Shown here piece by piece: positions 54,601-63,567 of a stretch of DNA of 64,000 nt (its first letter is position 1; each line of letters begins with the position of its first letter). Location: assembly GCF_013170705.1 (NCBI RefSeq), contig NZ_CP033334.1, positions 2,829,501-2,893,500 of the forward strand, in the 5' to 3' direction. Both the position numbers and the translations under genes were made by a program. Below the pieces are notes generated by a model. It was not told the origin of the DNA. It did no database searches and saw only the letters and a list, made by a program, of their open reading frames with translations. Source of the stretch: Mesorhizobium loti. GTDB taxonomy: Bacteria; Pseudomonadota; Alphaproteobacteria; Rhizobiales; Rhizobiaceae.

Positions 54601-55922
54601 CAATAAAGCGTCCGGTAGAGATCGCAGATGGCTGCCGGGTCGAGGCCGGCCAGACGCTCGGCCTCATGTCGCTTCAGTCCGACAAAGGTATCGATGAAGA
54701 CAGGCGCGAACCATCCCGTGACGGTCTTGTCGGCGAGAAGCGCGTCCAGCGCCGCCGGCAAGGTCTCGGGCAGCCGCACCAGGCCGAGCTTAGTCCGCTC
54801 CGCCTCGCTCATCAGGGTGGGGTCGCCGGTGACCAGCGGCGGCGATGGCAGGTCCGCCTTCAGCCCTTCCAGCCCGGCGCGGATGATCGCCGCCAGCGAC
54901 AGGTAGGGGTTGCCGGTGGCGTCGGCTGCCCGGTATTCGACATTGTATTGCCGCGCGGGATCACGTCCGCCGATCGTCACCGTCGGACAGATGCGCAGCG
55001 ATGCTTCGCGGTCGCGGTCGGCGAGCCAGGTGTAGGACGAGCTCCAGCTGTGCGGCTTCAGCCGGTAGAAGGAAGATACGCTCGAGGCCGTCATGGCGGT
55101 GATCGCCGGGAGGTGACGCAGCACGCCGGCACAGAAGGCGCCAGCCTTGGCTGACAGGCCGCCAGGTTGCGCCGCATCGTAGGTCACCGGCTTGCCGGCC
55201 TCGTCGACGAAGCTGAAGTGGATGTGCACACCGTTGCCGACGGCATTGGGCGCTGTCTTGGGCGCGAAGCTCGCGCGCCAGCCGGCATTGCGCGCCACTT
55301 CGCGTGTGACTTCACGGATGGCGACAGCGCGGTCGGCCGCCGTCAGCGCATCGGCGGGCTCGTGCGTCACTTCGAACTGTTCGTCGCCGAATTCGGCGAT
55401 GACCACCTCGGGGCCGACGCCCGCCTCCTCCAGTGCCGCCATCAGATTGGGGGCGAACGGATCGGTGCGGCGCAGCGCGGCAAAGGACATCGAATGCGCC
55501 GGCGCGAAGCTGCCGCCGGCAATGTGGAACTCATGCTCGAAGGCGGCGATGACGGAAAGGCCGGTCGCCGCCTTCAGCTCCGCCAACGCATCCCTGAGCA
55601 TGGTCCGCGTGCAGCCGAGCCAAGGGCTGCCGTCGAGCTCGACGATGTCGCCGGCCACCATGTCGAAGCGCGTCGCCGCTCCGGTCCGTTCGGTGCGGAA
55701 GCGCGCCTTGAGATCGGGGATCAGCCGCAGGTCGCCGGACGACCCCCAGGGATTGGGATCAACGATGGAATTGAACGGCGTCATCGACAGATTGGCCTGC
55801 AGCCAGCCGACACCGGTCGCTGCGGTCTTCTGCAGCCTGCTTTCGACAACGAAGCGGCCCCGCGTGACGGCGCAGAGATCCGTGGTGACGACGGCAACGA
55901 GGGGCTCGACGGTCGATGTCAT
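54600..55922 (-). CDS. Glutamine synthetase-family ligase (gamma-glutamyl-amine ligase candidate)
   Basis: A 440-residue protein of the glutamine synthetase superfamily. The catalytic C-terminal part has E-H-E-F-H, E-F-G-D-E-Q-F-E-V and G-N-G-V-H-I-H-F-S, and N-V-E-Y-R with N-P-Y-L-S-L-A-A-I near the end. The adenylylation-site tyrosine loop of true GlnA is absent, and the N-terminus is divergent. This type joins glutamate to amines, as in PuuA. The ATG at 55922 overlaps the next gene stop by 4 nt. The longer upstream frame is a shadow. It lies among oxidase, hydrolase and aminotransferase genes, as in amine degradation. Confidence 0.88.
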   Translation of the reverse strand: MTSTVEPLVAVVTTDLCAVTRGRFVVESRLQKTAATGVGWLQANLSMTPFNSIVDPNPWGSSGDLRLIPDLKARFRTERTGAATRFDMVAGDIVELDGSPWLGCTRTMLRDALAELKAATGLSVIAAFEHEFHIAGGSFAPAHSMSFAALRRTDPFAPNLMAALEEAGVGPEVVIAEFGDEQFEVTHEPADALTAADRAVAIREVTREVARNAGWRASFAPKTAPNAVGNGVHIHFSFVDEAGKPVTYDAAQPGGLSAKAGAFCAGVLRHLPAITAMTASSVSSFYRLKPHSWSSSYTWLADRDREASLRICPTVTIGGRDPARQYNVEYRAADATGNPYLSLAAIIRAGLEGLKADLPSPPLVTGDPTLMSEAERTKLGLVRLPETLPAALDALLADKTVTGWFAPVFIDTFVGLKRHEAERLAGLDPAAICDLYRTLY

Positions 55923-56581
55923 GCCTTTTTTCCCAGGGCGTTGAAACGGTCGACGACGGTGTCGGTGTCGGTGACCCAGCAATAGCCGCCGAAGGCCTTC
56001 AGCGCGATGTCGTGGCGCTCCTGGGTGATCGTGGCGCAGGCGTCCGACACGCAGGTGACGAGATAGCCGCGGTCGGCGCCATCGCGCACGGTCATGTCGA
56101 CGCATTGGTCGGTCAGCACGCCGACCACGACAAGGTAGCGGATGCCGAGGTTCTTCAGGAGATAGTCGACATTGGTCGAGTTGAAGATGCCGGACGAGGT
56201 CTTCGGCAGCATGATCTCGTCGCCGACCGGCGCCAGCGATGCAACCGGCAGGCCCTCGGGGAGGCTCGGCGCGACATGGATCGGCGTCAGCTTGTGGTCG
56301 AGCGAGCGATCGCGGCCGTCTTCGGTCAGGCTCTGGATGATGGTGTGCAGCACCTCGACGCCATTGGCGCGCGCCGCCGCAAGCAGCCGCTCCTGGTTGG
56401 GGATCGTCTGCGAGGATGTCTTGCGATAGAAATAATGGTCGGGGCCGCGCTCCGGATGCGAGGGATCGGCGCCCGGTTCCAGCCAGATGCGCTGCATGTC
56501 GACGACCAGCAGCGCCGTCTCGCCGGCACGGAAGGCTTCGTCTCGCCTGGGTAAGGCCTTTTTGGGTGAGGCTTGGGTCAT
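55919..56581 (-). CDS. Cysteine hydrolase (isochorismatase-like)
   Basis: 220 residues. The family triad is Asp in L-L-V-V-D-M-Q-R, Lys in L-P-K-T-S-S-G-I-F-N-S-T and Cys in L-T-D-Q-C-V-D-M-T-V. The long loop after the first Asp (Y-F-Y-R-K-T-S) resembles biuret/carbamoylsarcosine-type amidases more than nicotinamidases. Its ATG overlaps the RpiR gene stop and its stop overlaps the ligase gene start, each by 4 nt. Its operon position suggests amide cleavage in the same pathway. Confidence 0.88.
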   Translation of the reverse strand: MTQASPKKALPRRDEAFRAGETALLVVDMQRIWLEPGADPSHPERGPDHYFYRKTSSQTIPNQERLLAAARANGVEVLHTIIQSLTEDGRDRSLDHKLTPIHVAPSLPEGLPVASLAPVGDEIMLPKTSSGIFNSTNVDYLLKNLGIRYLVVVGVLTDQCVDMTVRDGADRGYLVTCVSDACATITQERHDIALKAFGGYCWVTDTDTVVDRFNALGKKA

Positions 56582-57516
56582 GCTTTGTCGTCCTGCTTTG
56601 GTGATTTGGGTCCGGGTGTCTTGCGTGGTCCCGCTGCCTGGCGTGCGCCGTTCTCTTGCGGGTCGCTGTCGAGCGTCACCGCATTGGCGTGGCGCACTTT
56701 CTCGATCCTCTCGATGCGAGCCCGGGCCTCGTCGCCCAGCGTCGAAACGATGTGGGCGGTAAGCGCTTCCATCTGTGCGATTGCCGGCGCCAGCGTGTCG
56801 TAGGGCGAGGCGACTTCGAGCGGGCTGACGATCGTGACTTCGGCGAAATCCGATATCGGCGACAGCCATTGGTCGGTGAAAAGCAGGATGCGTACATCGA
56901 GCGCCGCTGCCTGGCTTGCATAGGCCATCACGTCGAGCTGGTAGCGGCGATAGTCGAAGACGACGAGCACATCACGGCGGCCAAGGTCGGCCAGCGTGTC
57001 GAATGCTTGGGGGGAGAGCACGCCGAGATCACGGACACCGGTGCGAAACTGCACGAGGTATCCGGCCAGCATGCCGGCGATGTGGCGGCTGAACCGGCCG
57101 CCGACCAGCACGATCTCTCCCTTGGCCTCCATCAAAAGGCGAGCGGCCCGCTCATAGGTCTGCACCGGCGTCGCGGCGGTGGCCTTCTGCAGGGCCGCTG
57201 TGACGGAATCGAGATAAGCGAGCACGGCGCTGTCGCTGGAGCCGCTCTGCCGTTTTGCCTCCATCATCAACAGCGGTGAATGCAGCCTGGCCTCGACTTC
57301 GGCCAGAAGCTTTGACTGGAAGTCCGGAAAACCCTCATAGCCGAGCTTGACCACCAGCCTGACCACGGTCGGATCGCTGACGCCGGCACGTCGGGCGAGC
57401 GACGAGGCGGTGCCAAGGCCAGAGGTCGGATAGTCCGTCAACAGCAGCCGGACGATCTTCTCTTCCGATGGCGTCAGCGCCAGATCCCTGCGCATCAGAA
57501 CATCGCGTATCGCCAT
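56578..57516 (-). CDS. MurR/RpiR-family transcriptional regulator
   Basis: 312 residues. The N-terminal RpiR helix-turn-helix (residues 1-77) contains L-A-R-R-A-G-V-S-D-P-T-V-V-R-L. A SIS domain of about 115-250 follows (G-G-R-F-S-R-H-I-A), and the tail is basic and disordered. SIS domains usually bind phosphosugars, but members in rhizobia regulate other catabolic operons. It is first in the leftward operon and divergent from the oxidase gene, so it probably controls both operons through the repeat at 57588-57610. Confidence 0.9.
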   Translation of the reverse strand: MAIRDVLMRRDLALTPSEEKIVRLLLTDYPTSGLGTASSLARRAGVSDPTVVRLVVKLGYEGFPDFQSKLLAEVEARLHSPLLMMEAKRQSGSSDSAVLAYLDSVTAALQKATAATPVQTYERAARLLMEAKGEIVLVGGRFSRHIAGMLAGYLVQFRTGVRDLGVLSPQAFDTLADLGRRDVLVVFDYRRYQLDVMAYASQAAALDVRILLFTDQWLSPISDFAEVTIVSPLEVASPYDTLAPAIAQMEALTAHIVSTLGDEARARIERIEKVRHANAVTLDSDPQENGARQAAGPRKTPGPKSPKQDDKA

Positions 57517-57587
57517 TGGCCTCCCCGAAACAGGTGTTGGGCTCTTAGCCTCGTTATGTCGAGTTTATTACAGGGATTTTAATTCAG

Positions 57588-57610
57588 GTCAACAATGAAG
57601 AGATGTTGAC
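57588..57610. promoter_or_regulatory. Operator-like inverted repeat GTCAACA-N9-TGTTGAC
   Basis: Perfect 7-bp arms in the 154-bp gap between the divergent RpiR and oxidase genes, 60 bp before the oxidase ATG. Its location suits autoregulation by RpiR and control of both operons. Confidence 0.55.
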
Positions 57611-57670
57611 ATAGTCGAAAGAGTAGCCTTACCTTGTCGGAAAGCAGCCAAGAGACTGTGGGGAACAGCC

Positions 57671-58837
57671 ATGCGAAACGGAAGCGACGTCATCGTCGTT
57701 GGTGCTGGAATTGTTGGATCGAGCACCGCCTATCATCTCGCCAAGGCCGGTGCGAATGTCGTGTTGGTCGAGCAGACCCATCCCGCTGGTGGTCCGTCAG
57801 GCAAGTCTTCGGCGCTGCTGCATGCCTTCTACCTGATGCCGGAATTGTCGCAGCTCTCCATCCGTGGCCGCGAAATCCTGGTGTCGCTGCCCGAGATCGC
57901 GGGCGAGGGGTCCTTCGTCACCGAGATCGGCATGATGTGGGTCTGTGGCAACGACAATGAGGCGGGCTGGAAGGCGGCGGCCGAACGAATCCGCGGCGAG
58001 GGCGCGCGGATCGAGACCCTGTCGCCGCAGGCTTTTGCGGATGCGGCACCCGGCTTTGCCTTGGACAATGTCGCGCTGGCGCTGTGGGAACCCGAGTACG
58101 GCTATGCCGATGCTTTCGGCGCCACCAACGCCATCGCCCGCGCCGCCCGTGCCAATGGCGCGAAGATCCTGCAGAACACGCTTGTCGAAAACCTTCGGCG
58201 GCAGGGAGGCCGCATCACCGGCGTCACCTTGACCGATGGCACCGTGCTGGAGGCCGATACGGTCGTGCTGGCCGCCGGCCCTTGGACGCGCCGCCTGCTG
58301 GCGACGGTGGGCCTCGATCTGCCGCTGCATGTCGAGCGCCATCCGATGGCCGTGCTCGACGCCGCCGGGCAGGCCCGCAAGGTGATGCCGTTCGCCTGGT
58401 GCGACGACATTTCCTGCAACTACGCGCGGCCCGAGAATGACGGCGTCATCCTGGCCGGCACCTGGGCCGGTGGCGGCACTGGCCTGCGTCACGAGCACGC
58501 CGGCCGGCCGCGTTTCGTCGAGAACCCCGACGCCTACATGGAAGGCGTCGAAGAGTCCGAATCGGTCGAGATCCTGGAGACCTTTGCTACCCGCGTGCCC
58601 GCAATGGCCGAGCTTGGCATCCGCCCCGGCTATGCCGGGCTCTACGATATGAGCCCCGACGATCTGCCGGTCATCGGCGCCATGCCCGGTGTCGAAGGTC
58701 TGGTCGTTTCGGCAGGGTCCTCAGGCCACGGTTTCAAGACCGGGCCGGCAGTCGGCGAGGCAATCGCCAGACTGGTAACCGAAGGCCCTCAGTCGATCCT
58801 GGCGCCGTTTTCGCCCAGCCGCTTCAAGGCCGCGTGA
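57671..58837 (+). CDS. FAD-dependent oxidoreductase of the DAO family
   Basis: A 388-residue flavoenzyme. The dinucleotide-binding G-A-G-I-V-G-S-S lies near residue 14, the C-terminal segment P-V-I-G-A-M-P-G near 335, and G-H-G-F-K near 358. The family includes glycine/sarcosine oxidases and gamma-glutamylputrescine oxidase (PuuB). It has no signal peptide, so it is cytosolic. The stop overlaps the ATG of the LivMG gene by 1 nt, tying oxidation to import. It is divergent from RpiR. The substrate is probably a secondary or glutamylated amine (inference). Confidence 0.9.
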   Translation: MRNGSDVIVVGAGIVGSSTAYHLAKAGANVVLVEQTHPAGGPSGKSSALLHAFYLMPELSQLSIRGREILVSLPEIAGEGSFVTEIGMMWVCGNDNEAGWKAAAERIRGEGARIETLSPQAFADAAPGFALDNVALALWEPEYGYADAFGATNAIARAARANGAKILQNTLVENLRRQGGRITGVTLTDGTVLEADTVVLAAGPWTRRLLATVGLDLPLHVERHPMAVLDAAGQARKVMPFAWCDDISCNYARPENDGVILAGTWAGGGTGLRHEHAGRPRFVENPDAYMEGVEESESVEILETFATRVPAMAELGIRPGYAGLYDMSPDDLPVIGAMPGVEGLVVSAGSSGHGFKTGPAVGEAIARLVTEGPQSILAPFSPSRFKAA

Positions 58838-60693
58838 TGGCAGCGGTGATGATGAGCGAGCGCAAGCCGCGCGGCTTCATGCCGGCCGCGTTCCGCAACG
58901 CCGCGGCCGATGCATTGTGCATGGTGGCGGTGCTGCTCTTGGTGGCGCTTGCCGCCTTCGTCTTCGGCGGCGCCGCCATGCAGCGCGTCGTCACCTATGC
59001 CGCGATCATGCTGACGGCAGTGCTTGGGCTGCAGATTTTCTCCGGCAATAGCGGCATCGTCTCTTTCGGTCAGGCCGCCTTTGTCGGCCTTGGCGCCTAC
59101 GCCACCGGCATTCTCACCATGCCAAGCGCGCTGCAGCGCACGGCGTTGCGCGATCTGCCGGAATTCCTTGCCGGGTACCAACTCTCCTTCTTCGCGGCGC
59201 TGGCCGTCGTCCTGGTTCTGGCTGTCGTCATCGGCTTGCTGACAGGCACGCCCTTGCTTCGACTGACCGGGTCGAGCGCCTCGATCGCCACGCTCGCCAT
59301 GCTGATCATCGTCTACACGCTACTGGTCGCCGGGCGCGAGATCACCCGAGGCAGCCAGCCATTCTACGGTGTGCCGCGAGAGGTCGGGCTGTGGACCGCC
59401 GCGGCGATCGCCTCGGTGGCGCTGATCGCGGCGAGGCTCTTCCGCGAGACCTCCTTCGGTCTTGCCACCCGCGCCGCCGCCAATGACGAGCGCGGCGCCG
59501 CCGCCGTCGGCGTCGACCAGCGTACGGCGCGGTTGGCCGCGTGGGTGGCGGGCGTGGTCGCAGCCATGGCCGCCGGCGCCATGATGGCGCAGTTCCTCGG
59601 CGCGTTCTCGCCGCGCGACTTCTATTTCGATCTCGGCTTCACCATGCTCGCCATGCTGATCGTCGGCGGCATGACCTCCTCGCTCGGCGCCTTCGCCGGC
59701 GTCATCGTCACCATCGTGGTGATCGAGGTGGTGCGCCGCTTCGAGGGCGGCGGCGAGGTGCTCGGCCTGCATCTGCCTGTCCTCTTCGGCCTGACCCAGG
59801 GCGTGTTGGCCATCGCCATGATCCTGGTCATCTGGCGCCGGCCCACCGGCCTTTTCGGCGAGCGTGAGCTCAACCTTCTGCGCCGGTCCGGGCGCCAGGC
59901 GGACATGGCTTCGGCCGCTGTGCCGCAACAGGTTGGTGCCGACCGGCTGGTGGCCGACCATCTGTCACGCCGCTATGCCGGCGTCGTCGCGGTGGACGAC
60001 GTCAGCTTGAGCTTCGAGACCGACAGCATCACCGGCATCATCGGACCCAACGGCGCCGGCAAGACGACACTGCTCAACATGCTGGCTGGCGATGTGCAAC
60101 CCAGTGCGGGAACCGTGTCCGTCGGCGGCGTGGTGCGGCAGGCCTCGGCCTTTCGCTTTGCGCGATCGGGCATTGCCCGCACCTTCCAGAACATCCGCGT
60201 CTTTCCGCACATGACGGTGCTGGAAAACGTCGTCGTCGCCGCCCGACAGGTCGAACCGGATCTCGGCCGCGCCGAGGCCGCGGCGATGCGCGAACTGTCC
60301 CGCATGGGCCTGGAGAAGTCAGCCGACCAGCCGGCGGCACGGCTCGCCTACGGCCAGCGCCGTCGGCTGGAAGTGGCGCGCGCCCTGGCGCTCAAGCCGC
60401 GCTTCCTGCTGCTCGACGAGCCGGCCGCCGGCATGAATGCCGTCGAGACCGCCGAACTCGTCTCCATCCTGTCGGCGGTGCGCGCCGAGCGCCGCATCGG
60501 CGTCGTGCTGATCGAGCACGACATGCGGCTGGTGATGAACCTTTGCGAGCGCATCGTCGTCATCGACCATGGCCGCGTCATCGCCGACGGCACGCCGGCC
60601 GATGTCCAGAACAACCCCGCCGTCATCGCCGCCTATCTCGGCAGCCGCACGGCGCGCGCCAAGAGCGCAACAGCTGAAAACCAGCCCGCATAG
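58837..60693 (+). CDS. Fused branched-chain-type ABC permease and ATPase (LivM-LivG)
   Basis: A 618-residue fusion. Residues 1 to about 345 are the LivM-type permease with about nine spans and the E-A-A/G-like loop near A-A-N-D-E-R-G-A. From about 355 comes the LivG-type ATPase: Walker A G-P-N-G-A-G-K-T-T, signature A-Y-G-Q-R-R-R-L-E, Walker B L-L-L-D-E-P-A-A-G-M-N and the family C-terminus. LivF and LivH are encoded downstream, so the importer is complete. The ATG at 58837 is preferred to the GTG one codon earlier. Confidence 0.9.
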   Translation: MAAVMMSERKPRGFMPAAFRNAAADALCMVAVLLLVALAAFVFGGAAMQRVVTYAAIMLTAVLGLQIFSGNSGIVSFGQAAFVGLGAYATGILTMPSALQRTALRDLPEFLAGYQLSFFAALAVVLVLAVVIGLLTGTPLLRLTGSSASIATLAMLIIVYTLLVAGREITRGSQPFYGVPREVGLWTAAAIASVALIAARLFRETSFGLATRAAANDERGAAAVGVDQRTARLAAWVAGVVAAMAAGAMMAQFLGAFSPRDFYFDLGFTMLAMLIVGGMTSSLGAFAGVIVTIVVIEVVRRFEGGGEVLGLHLPVLFGLTQGVLAIAMILVIWRRPTGLFGERELNLLRRSGRQADMASAAVPQQVGADRLVADHLSRRYAGVVAVDDVSLSFETDSITGIIGPNGAGKTTLLNMLAGDVQPSAGTVSVGGVVRQASAFRFARSGIARTFQNIRVFPHMTVLENVVVAARQVEPDLGRAEAAAMRELSRMGLEKSADQPAARLAYGQRRRLEVARALALKPRFLLLDEPAAGMNAVETAELVSILSAVRAERRIGVVLIEHDMRLVMNLCERIVVIDHGRVIADGTPADVQNNPAVIAAYLGSRTARAKSATAENQPA

Positions 60694-60739
60694 ACCAACG
60701 ATGACAGCCAACGATAACAAATCCAGAAGGAGAACCGAC

Positions 60740-61906
60740 ATGCCAAGCCTCCATCGCCTCCACCGCGCTGCCCTGTGCGCGGCCCTGTCAGGCATCGCCG
60801 CCGTTTCGACGGCGAGTGCCGAGGAGATCATCATCGGTGCGGCGACCGCGCAGACCGGCGGCCTTGCCCCCTACGACCAGCCGGCCCTTGCCGGGTTGCG
60901 CATGTCGATTGACGAGCTCAACGCCAAGGGCGGGCTCGGCGGCAAATACACAGTCAAGCTGCTGATCAAGGACACGCGCTCCGATACCGCGCAGACCGCC
61001 ACCGTCGCCCAGGAACTGATCGACGCCGGCGCCAAGGTCATGATCACGCCCTGCGATGCCGATCCTTCGATCTCAGCCGGCCAACTCACCCAGCCGCTCG
61101 GCATTCCGACCCTGACTTTGTGCGGCTCCGCTCCCGTGCTCACAGGTGCGGTCGGCGACGTCATGTTCGGCACCTATCCGGCCGACAATGTGCAGGCGAC
61201 GGCGGTGGCCGATTTCGCCGTCTCCGAAGGCAAGAAGAAGGTGTTCCTGCTGACCTCGCCGGACTCCACCTATACCGCCAATCTGCCGGAATATTTCGGC
61301 AAGGTGTTCGAGAAGAAGGGCGGCGCCGTCGTCGGCCGCGGCACCTTCACAATGGGCCAGCCGGACTTCTCCGCCGAGATCACCAATATCAAGGGCCTCG
61401 CCGATAAGCCGGACCTGATCATGACGGCCGCCTATGAGCCGGATTTCCCGGCCTTCATCCAGCAATTGCGTGGCGCCGGCGTTACCATCCCGGTCTATGG
61501 AGCCGATGCCATCGGCACGCCGACCATCAAGGCCCTTGGCAAGCTCGTCGACGGCGTCGTCTATACCGCGGCCGGCTACGCCGAGCCGGGCAGCAAGCTC
61601 GAGGCCTTCAACGCCGCCTTCACCAAATATGCCGGCCACGCGCCGGAATCGACCTATGAGGTCAATGGCTACGAGATCGGGCTGATCCTCGATCAGGCGG
61701 TCAAGACCGCCGGGTCCGACGATCCCAAGGCCATCCGCGACGCCATCGCCAACCTCAAGGATTTCGAAGGCATCACCGGCAAGATCACCTATGCCGGCAC
61801 CGACCGCATGCCGCTCAGGCCCGTGGCGCTGATGCGCTACGACGGCGGCGAGGGCAAGCATGTCGAGACCCTGATCCCCGCCGCCGCCGACGTTCCCGCG
61901 CCGTGA
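60740..61906 (+). CDS. Branched-chain-type ABC substrate-binding protein
   Basis: A 388-residue periplasmic binding protein of the LivJ/LivK (type I periplasmic) group. The signal peptide ends near A-S-A-E (about residue 27). The mature part begins I-I-I-G-A-A-T-A-Q-T-G-G and contains D-T-R-S-D-T-A-Q-T and Y-E-P-D-F-P-A-F-I. These proteins bind amino acids, amides or urea. AAGGAG eight nt before the ATG at 60740. It follows the LivMG gene by 46 bp. Confidence 0.9.
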   Translation: MPSLHRLHRAALCAALSGIAAVSTASAEEIIIGAATAQTGGLAPYDQPALAGLRMSIDELNAKGGLGGKYTVKLLIKDTRSDTAQTATVAQELIDAGAKVMITPCDADPSISAGQLTQPLGIPTLTLCGSAPVLTGAVGDVMFGTYPADNVQATAVADFAVSEGKKKVFLLTSPDSTYTANLPEYFGKVFEKKGGAVVGRGTFTMGQPDFSAEITNIKGLADKPDLIMTAAYEPDFPAFIQQLRGAGVTIPVYGADAIGTPTIKALGKLVDGVVYTAAGYAEPGSKLEAFNAAFTKYAGHAPESTYEVNGYEIGLILDQAVKTAGSDDPKAIRDAIANLKDFEGITGKITYAGTDRMPLRPVALMRYDGGEGKHVETLIPAAADVPAP

Positions 61907-61910
61907 TGCC

Positions 61911-62615
61911 ATGCTGAGCGTCGAAGCCCTGAAGATCCGGTACGGCGAAGTCGAGGCGGTGCGCCGTGTCGACCTCACCGTCGACAGCGGCGAGATCATC
62001 GCGCTGGTCGGCGCCAATGGCGCCGGCAAGAGCTCGACCCTCGGCGCCGTCGCCGGGCTGGTGCCGGCTGCGTCCGGCAAGGTGGTGTTCGACGGGGCCG
62101 ACATCACGGGCCTGGCTCCGGAGGCCATCGCCCGCAAGGGGGTCGCGCTGGTTCCCGAAGGCCGTCGCATCTTCGCTAGCCTGACGGTCGCCGACAATCT
62201 GCGTCTCGGCGGCGCGGTGCATCAGCCGGCGGCCGAGGCGCGCGTGCGCGAGGAGGAGATGCTGGAGCTGTTTCCGATCCTGCGTCGCTACCACCGCGTC
62301 AAGGGCGGCAACCTGTCCGGCGGCGAGCAGCAGATGCTGGCCATCGCCCGCGCCTTGATGGGCAAGCCGCGCATGATCCTGCTCGACGAGCCGTCGCTCG
62401 GCCTTGCCCCGCAACTGATCGACACCGTCTTCGACCTGATCGCCGAACTGCGCCGCAAGGGCCTGACCATCCTTCTGGTCGAGCAGAATGTGGCACTGGC
62501 GCTGGAAATCGCCGACCGCGCCGTCGTGCTTGCCAATGGCGAGGTGGTGCTGTCGGGCACGGCTAAAGAACTCGCCTCTTCGGACCTCGTCCGCCAAGCC
62601 TATCTGGGAGCTTAA
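61911..62615 (+). CDS. livF: Branched-chain-type ABC transporter ATPase (LivF)
   Basis: A 234-residue ATPase. Walker A G-A-N-G-A-G-K-S-S, signature L-S-G-G-E-Q-Q-M and Walker B I-L-L-D-E-P-S-L-G-L-A-P are intact, and E-G-R-R-I-F-A-S-L-T-V is the LivF-specific stretch. It pairs with the LivG half of the fusion. It starts 5 nt after the binding-protein stop. Confidence 0.94.
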   Translation: MLSVEALKIRYGEVEAVRRVDLTVDSGEIIALVGANGAGKSSTLGAVAGLVPAASGKVVFDGADITGLAPEAIARKGVALVPEGRRIFASLTVADNLRLGGAVHQPAAEARVREEEMLELFPILRRYHRVKGGNLSGGEQQMLAIARALMGKPRMILLDEPSLGLAPQLIDTVFDLIAELRRKGLTILLVEQNVALALEIADRAVVLANGEVVLSGTAKELASSDLVRQAYLGA

Positions 62616-62620
62616 GAAGC

Positions 62621-63502
62621 ATGGTCGCGCAGCAGATCATCAATGCGGTCAGCCTCGGCGGCGTCTATGCGCTGCTGGCGCTCGGCCTGGCCATTGTCTT
62701 CTCCATCGTCGGCCTCATCAATTTCGCCCATGGCGAGCTGATGACGCTGTCGGGCTATGCGCTTCTGGCGTCGCTGGTGCTCGGCTTTCCCTTCCCGGTG
62801 GCCGTGCTTGTCGCCGTGTCCTGCGGCGCGCTCGCCGCTGTCGCCATGGAGCGCATCGCCTTCAGGCCGATGCGTGGCGCCAGCGTCACCAGTCTTCTGC
62901 TGACCAGTTTCGCCGTGTCGAGCCTCTTGAAAGTTATCTTCCAGAACGGTATTTCGGCCCGGCCGCAGGCCGTCGCCATGCCGGGCTGGATGACCGGCGC
63001 CTTCTCCTTCGGTGATTTCACCATCGGCGTCGGTCCCAGCATCTCGATTGTCGTCTCGGCGCTGGCGCTGATTGCGATGGAGGTCTTCCTGCGCCGCTCG
63101 GTGACCGGCACAGCGATGCGCGCAGCGGCGGAGGATTTCGACGTCGTGCGCCTGATGGGCATTCCGGCCAGCCGCATCATCGCCACCGCTTTCCTGCTCT
63201 CCGGCTTGCTGGCGGGGTTGGCGGCCATGCTGTGGGTGGCGCAACGCGCCTCGGTCGATCCGCTGATGGGCTTCACGCCGGTGCTGAAAGCCTTCATCGC
63301 CGCCGTGGTCGGTGGCCTCGGCAGCCTGCCGGGGGCTGTCGCGGGCGGTTTCCTGCTCGGCATCATCGAGGTGCTGCTGCAGGCGACGCTGCCGGCGGCG
63401 ATCGCGCCCTATCGCGACGCCATCGTGCTGTCGGGTGTCATCGCCGTGCTGCTGCTGCGGCCGCAAGGCTTGATCCCGGCGGTCCGGGTCCAGCGTAGCT
63501 AG
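62621..63502 (+). CDS. livH: Branched-chain-type ABC permease (LivH)
   Basis: A 293-residue permease with about eight spans. The LivH signature N-F-A-H-G-E-L-M lies near residue 36 and G-G-L-G-S-L-P-G-A-V-A-G-G near 235. It completes the importer with the LivM half of the fusion. It starts 6 nt after livF. A palindromic repeat follows its stop. Confidence 0.94.
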   Translation: MVAQQIINAVSLGGVYALLALGLAIVFSIVGLINFAHGELMTLSGYALLASLVLGFPFPVAVLVAVSCGALAAVAMERIAFRPMRGASVTSLLLTSFAVSSLLKVIFQNGISARPQAVAMPGWMTGAFSFGDFTIGVGPSISIVVSALALIAMEVFLRRSVTGTAMRAAAEDFDVVRLMGIPASRIIATAFLLSGLLAGLAAMLWVAQRASVDPLMGFTPVLKAFIAAVVGGLGSLPGAVAGGFLLGIIEVLLQATLPAAIAPYRDAIVLSGVIAVLLLRPQGLIPAVRVQRS

Positions 63503-63550
63503 AGCATGATCCCGAAAAGTGGGAATCGGTTTTCGGATAGGATCATGCTC
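63501..63550. repeat. Dispersed rhizobial-type palindromic intergenic element
   Basis: GAGCATGATC (63502-63511) and GATCATGCTC (63541-63550) form the outer arms of a hairpin. Inside are CCCGAAAAG and TTTTCGG, which can pair as an inner stem. I know this sequence type as a family repeated many times between genes in Mesorhizobium and relatives. Only this one copy is seen here. It may also end the livH transcript. Confidence 0.75.
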
Positions 63551-63567
63551 AAACAAGAAGAAGCTTC

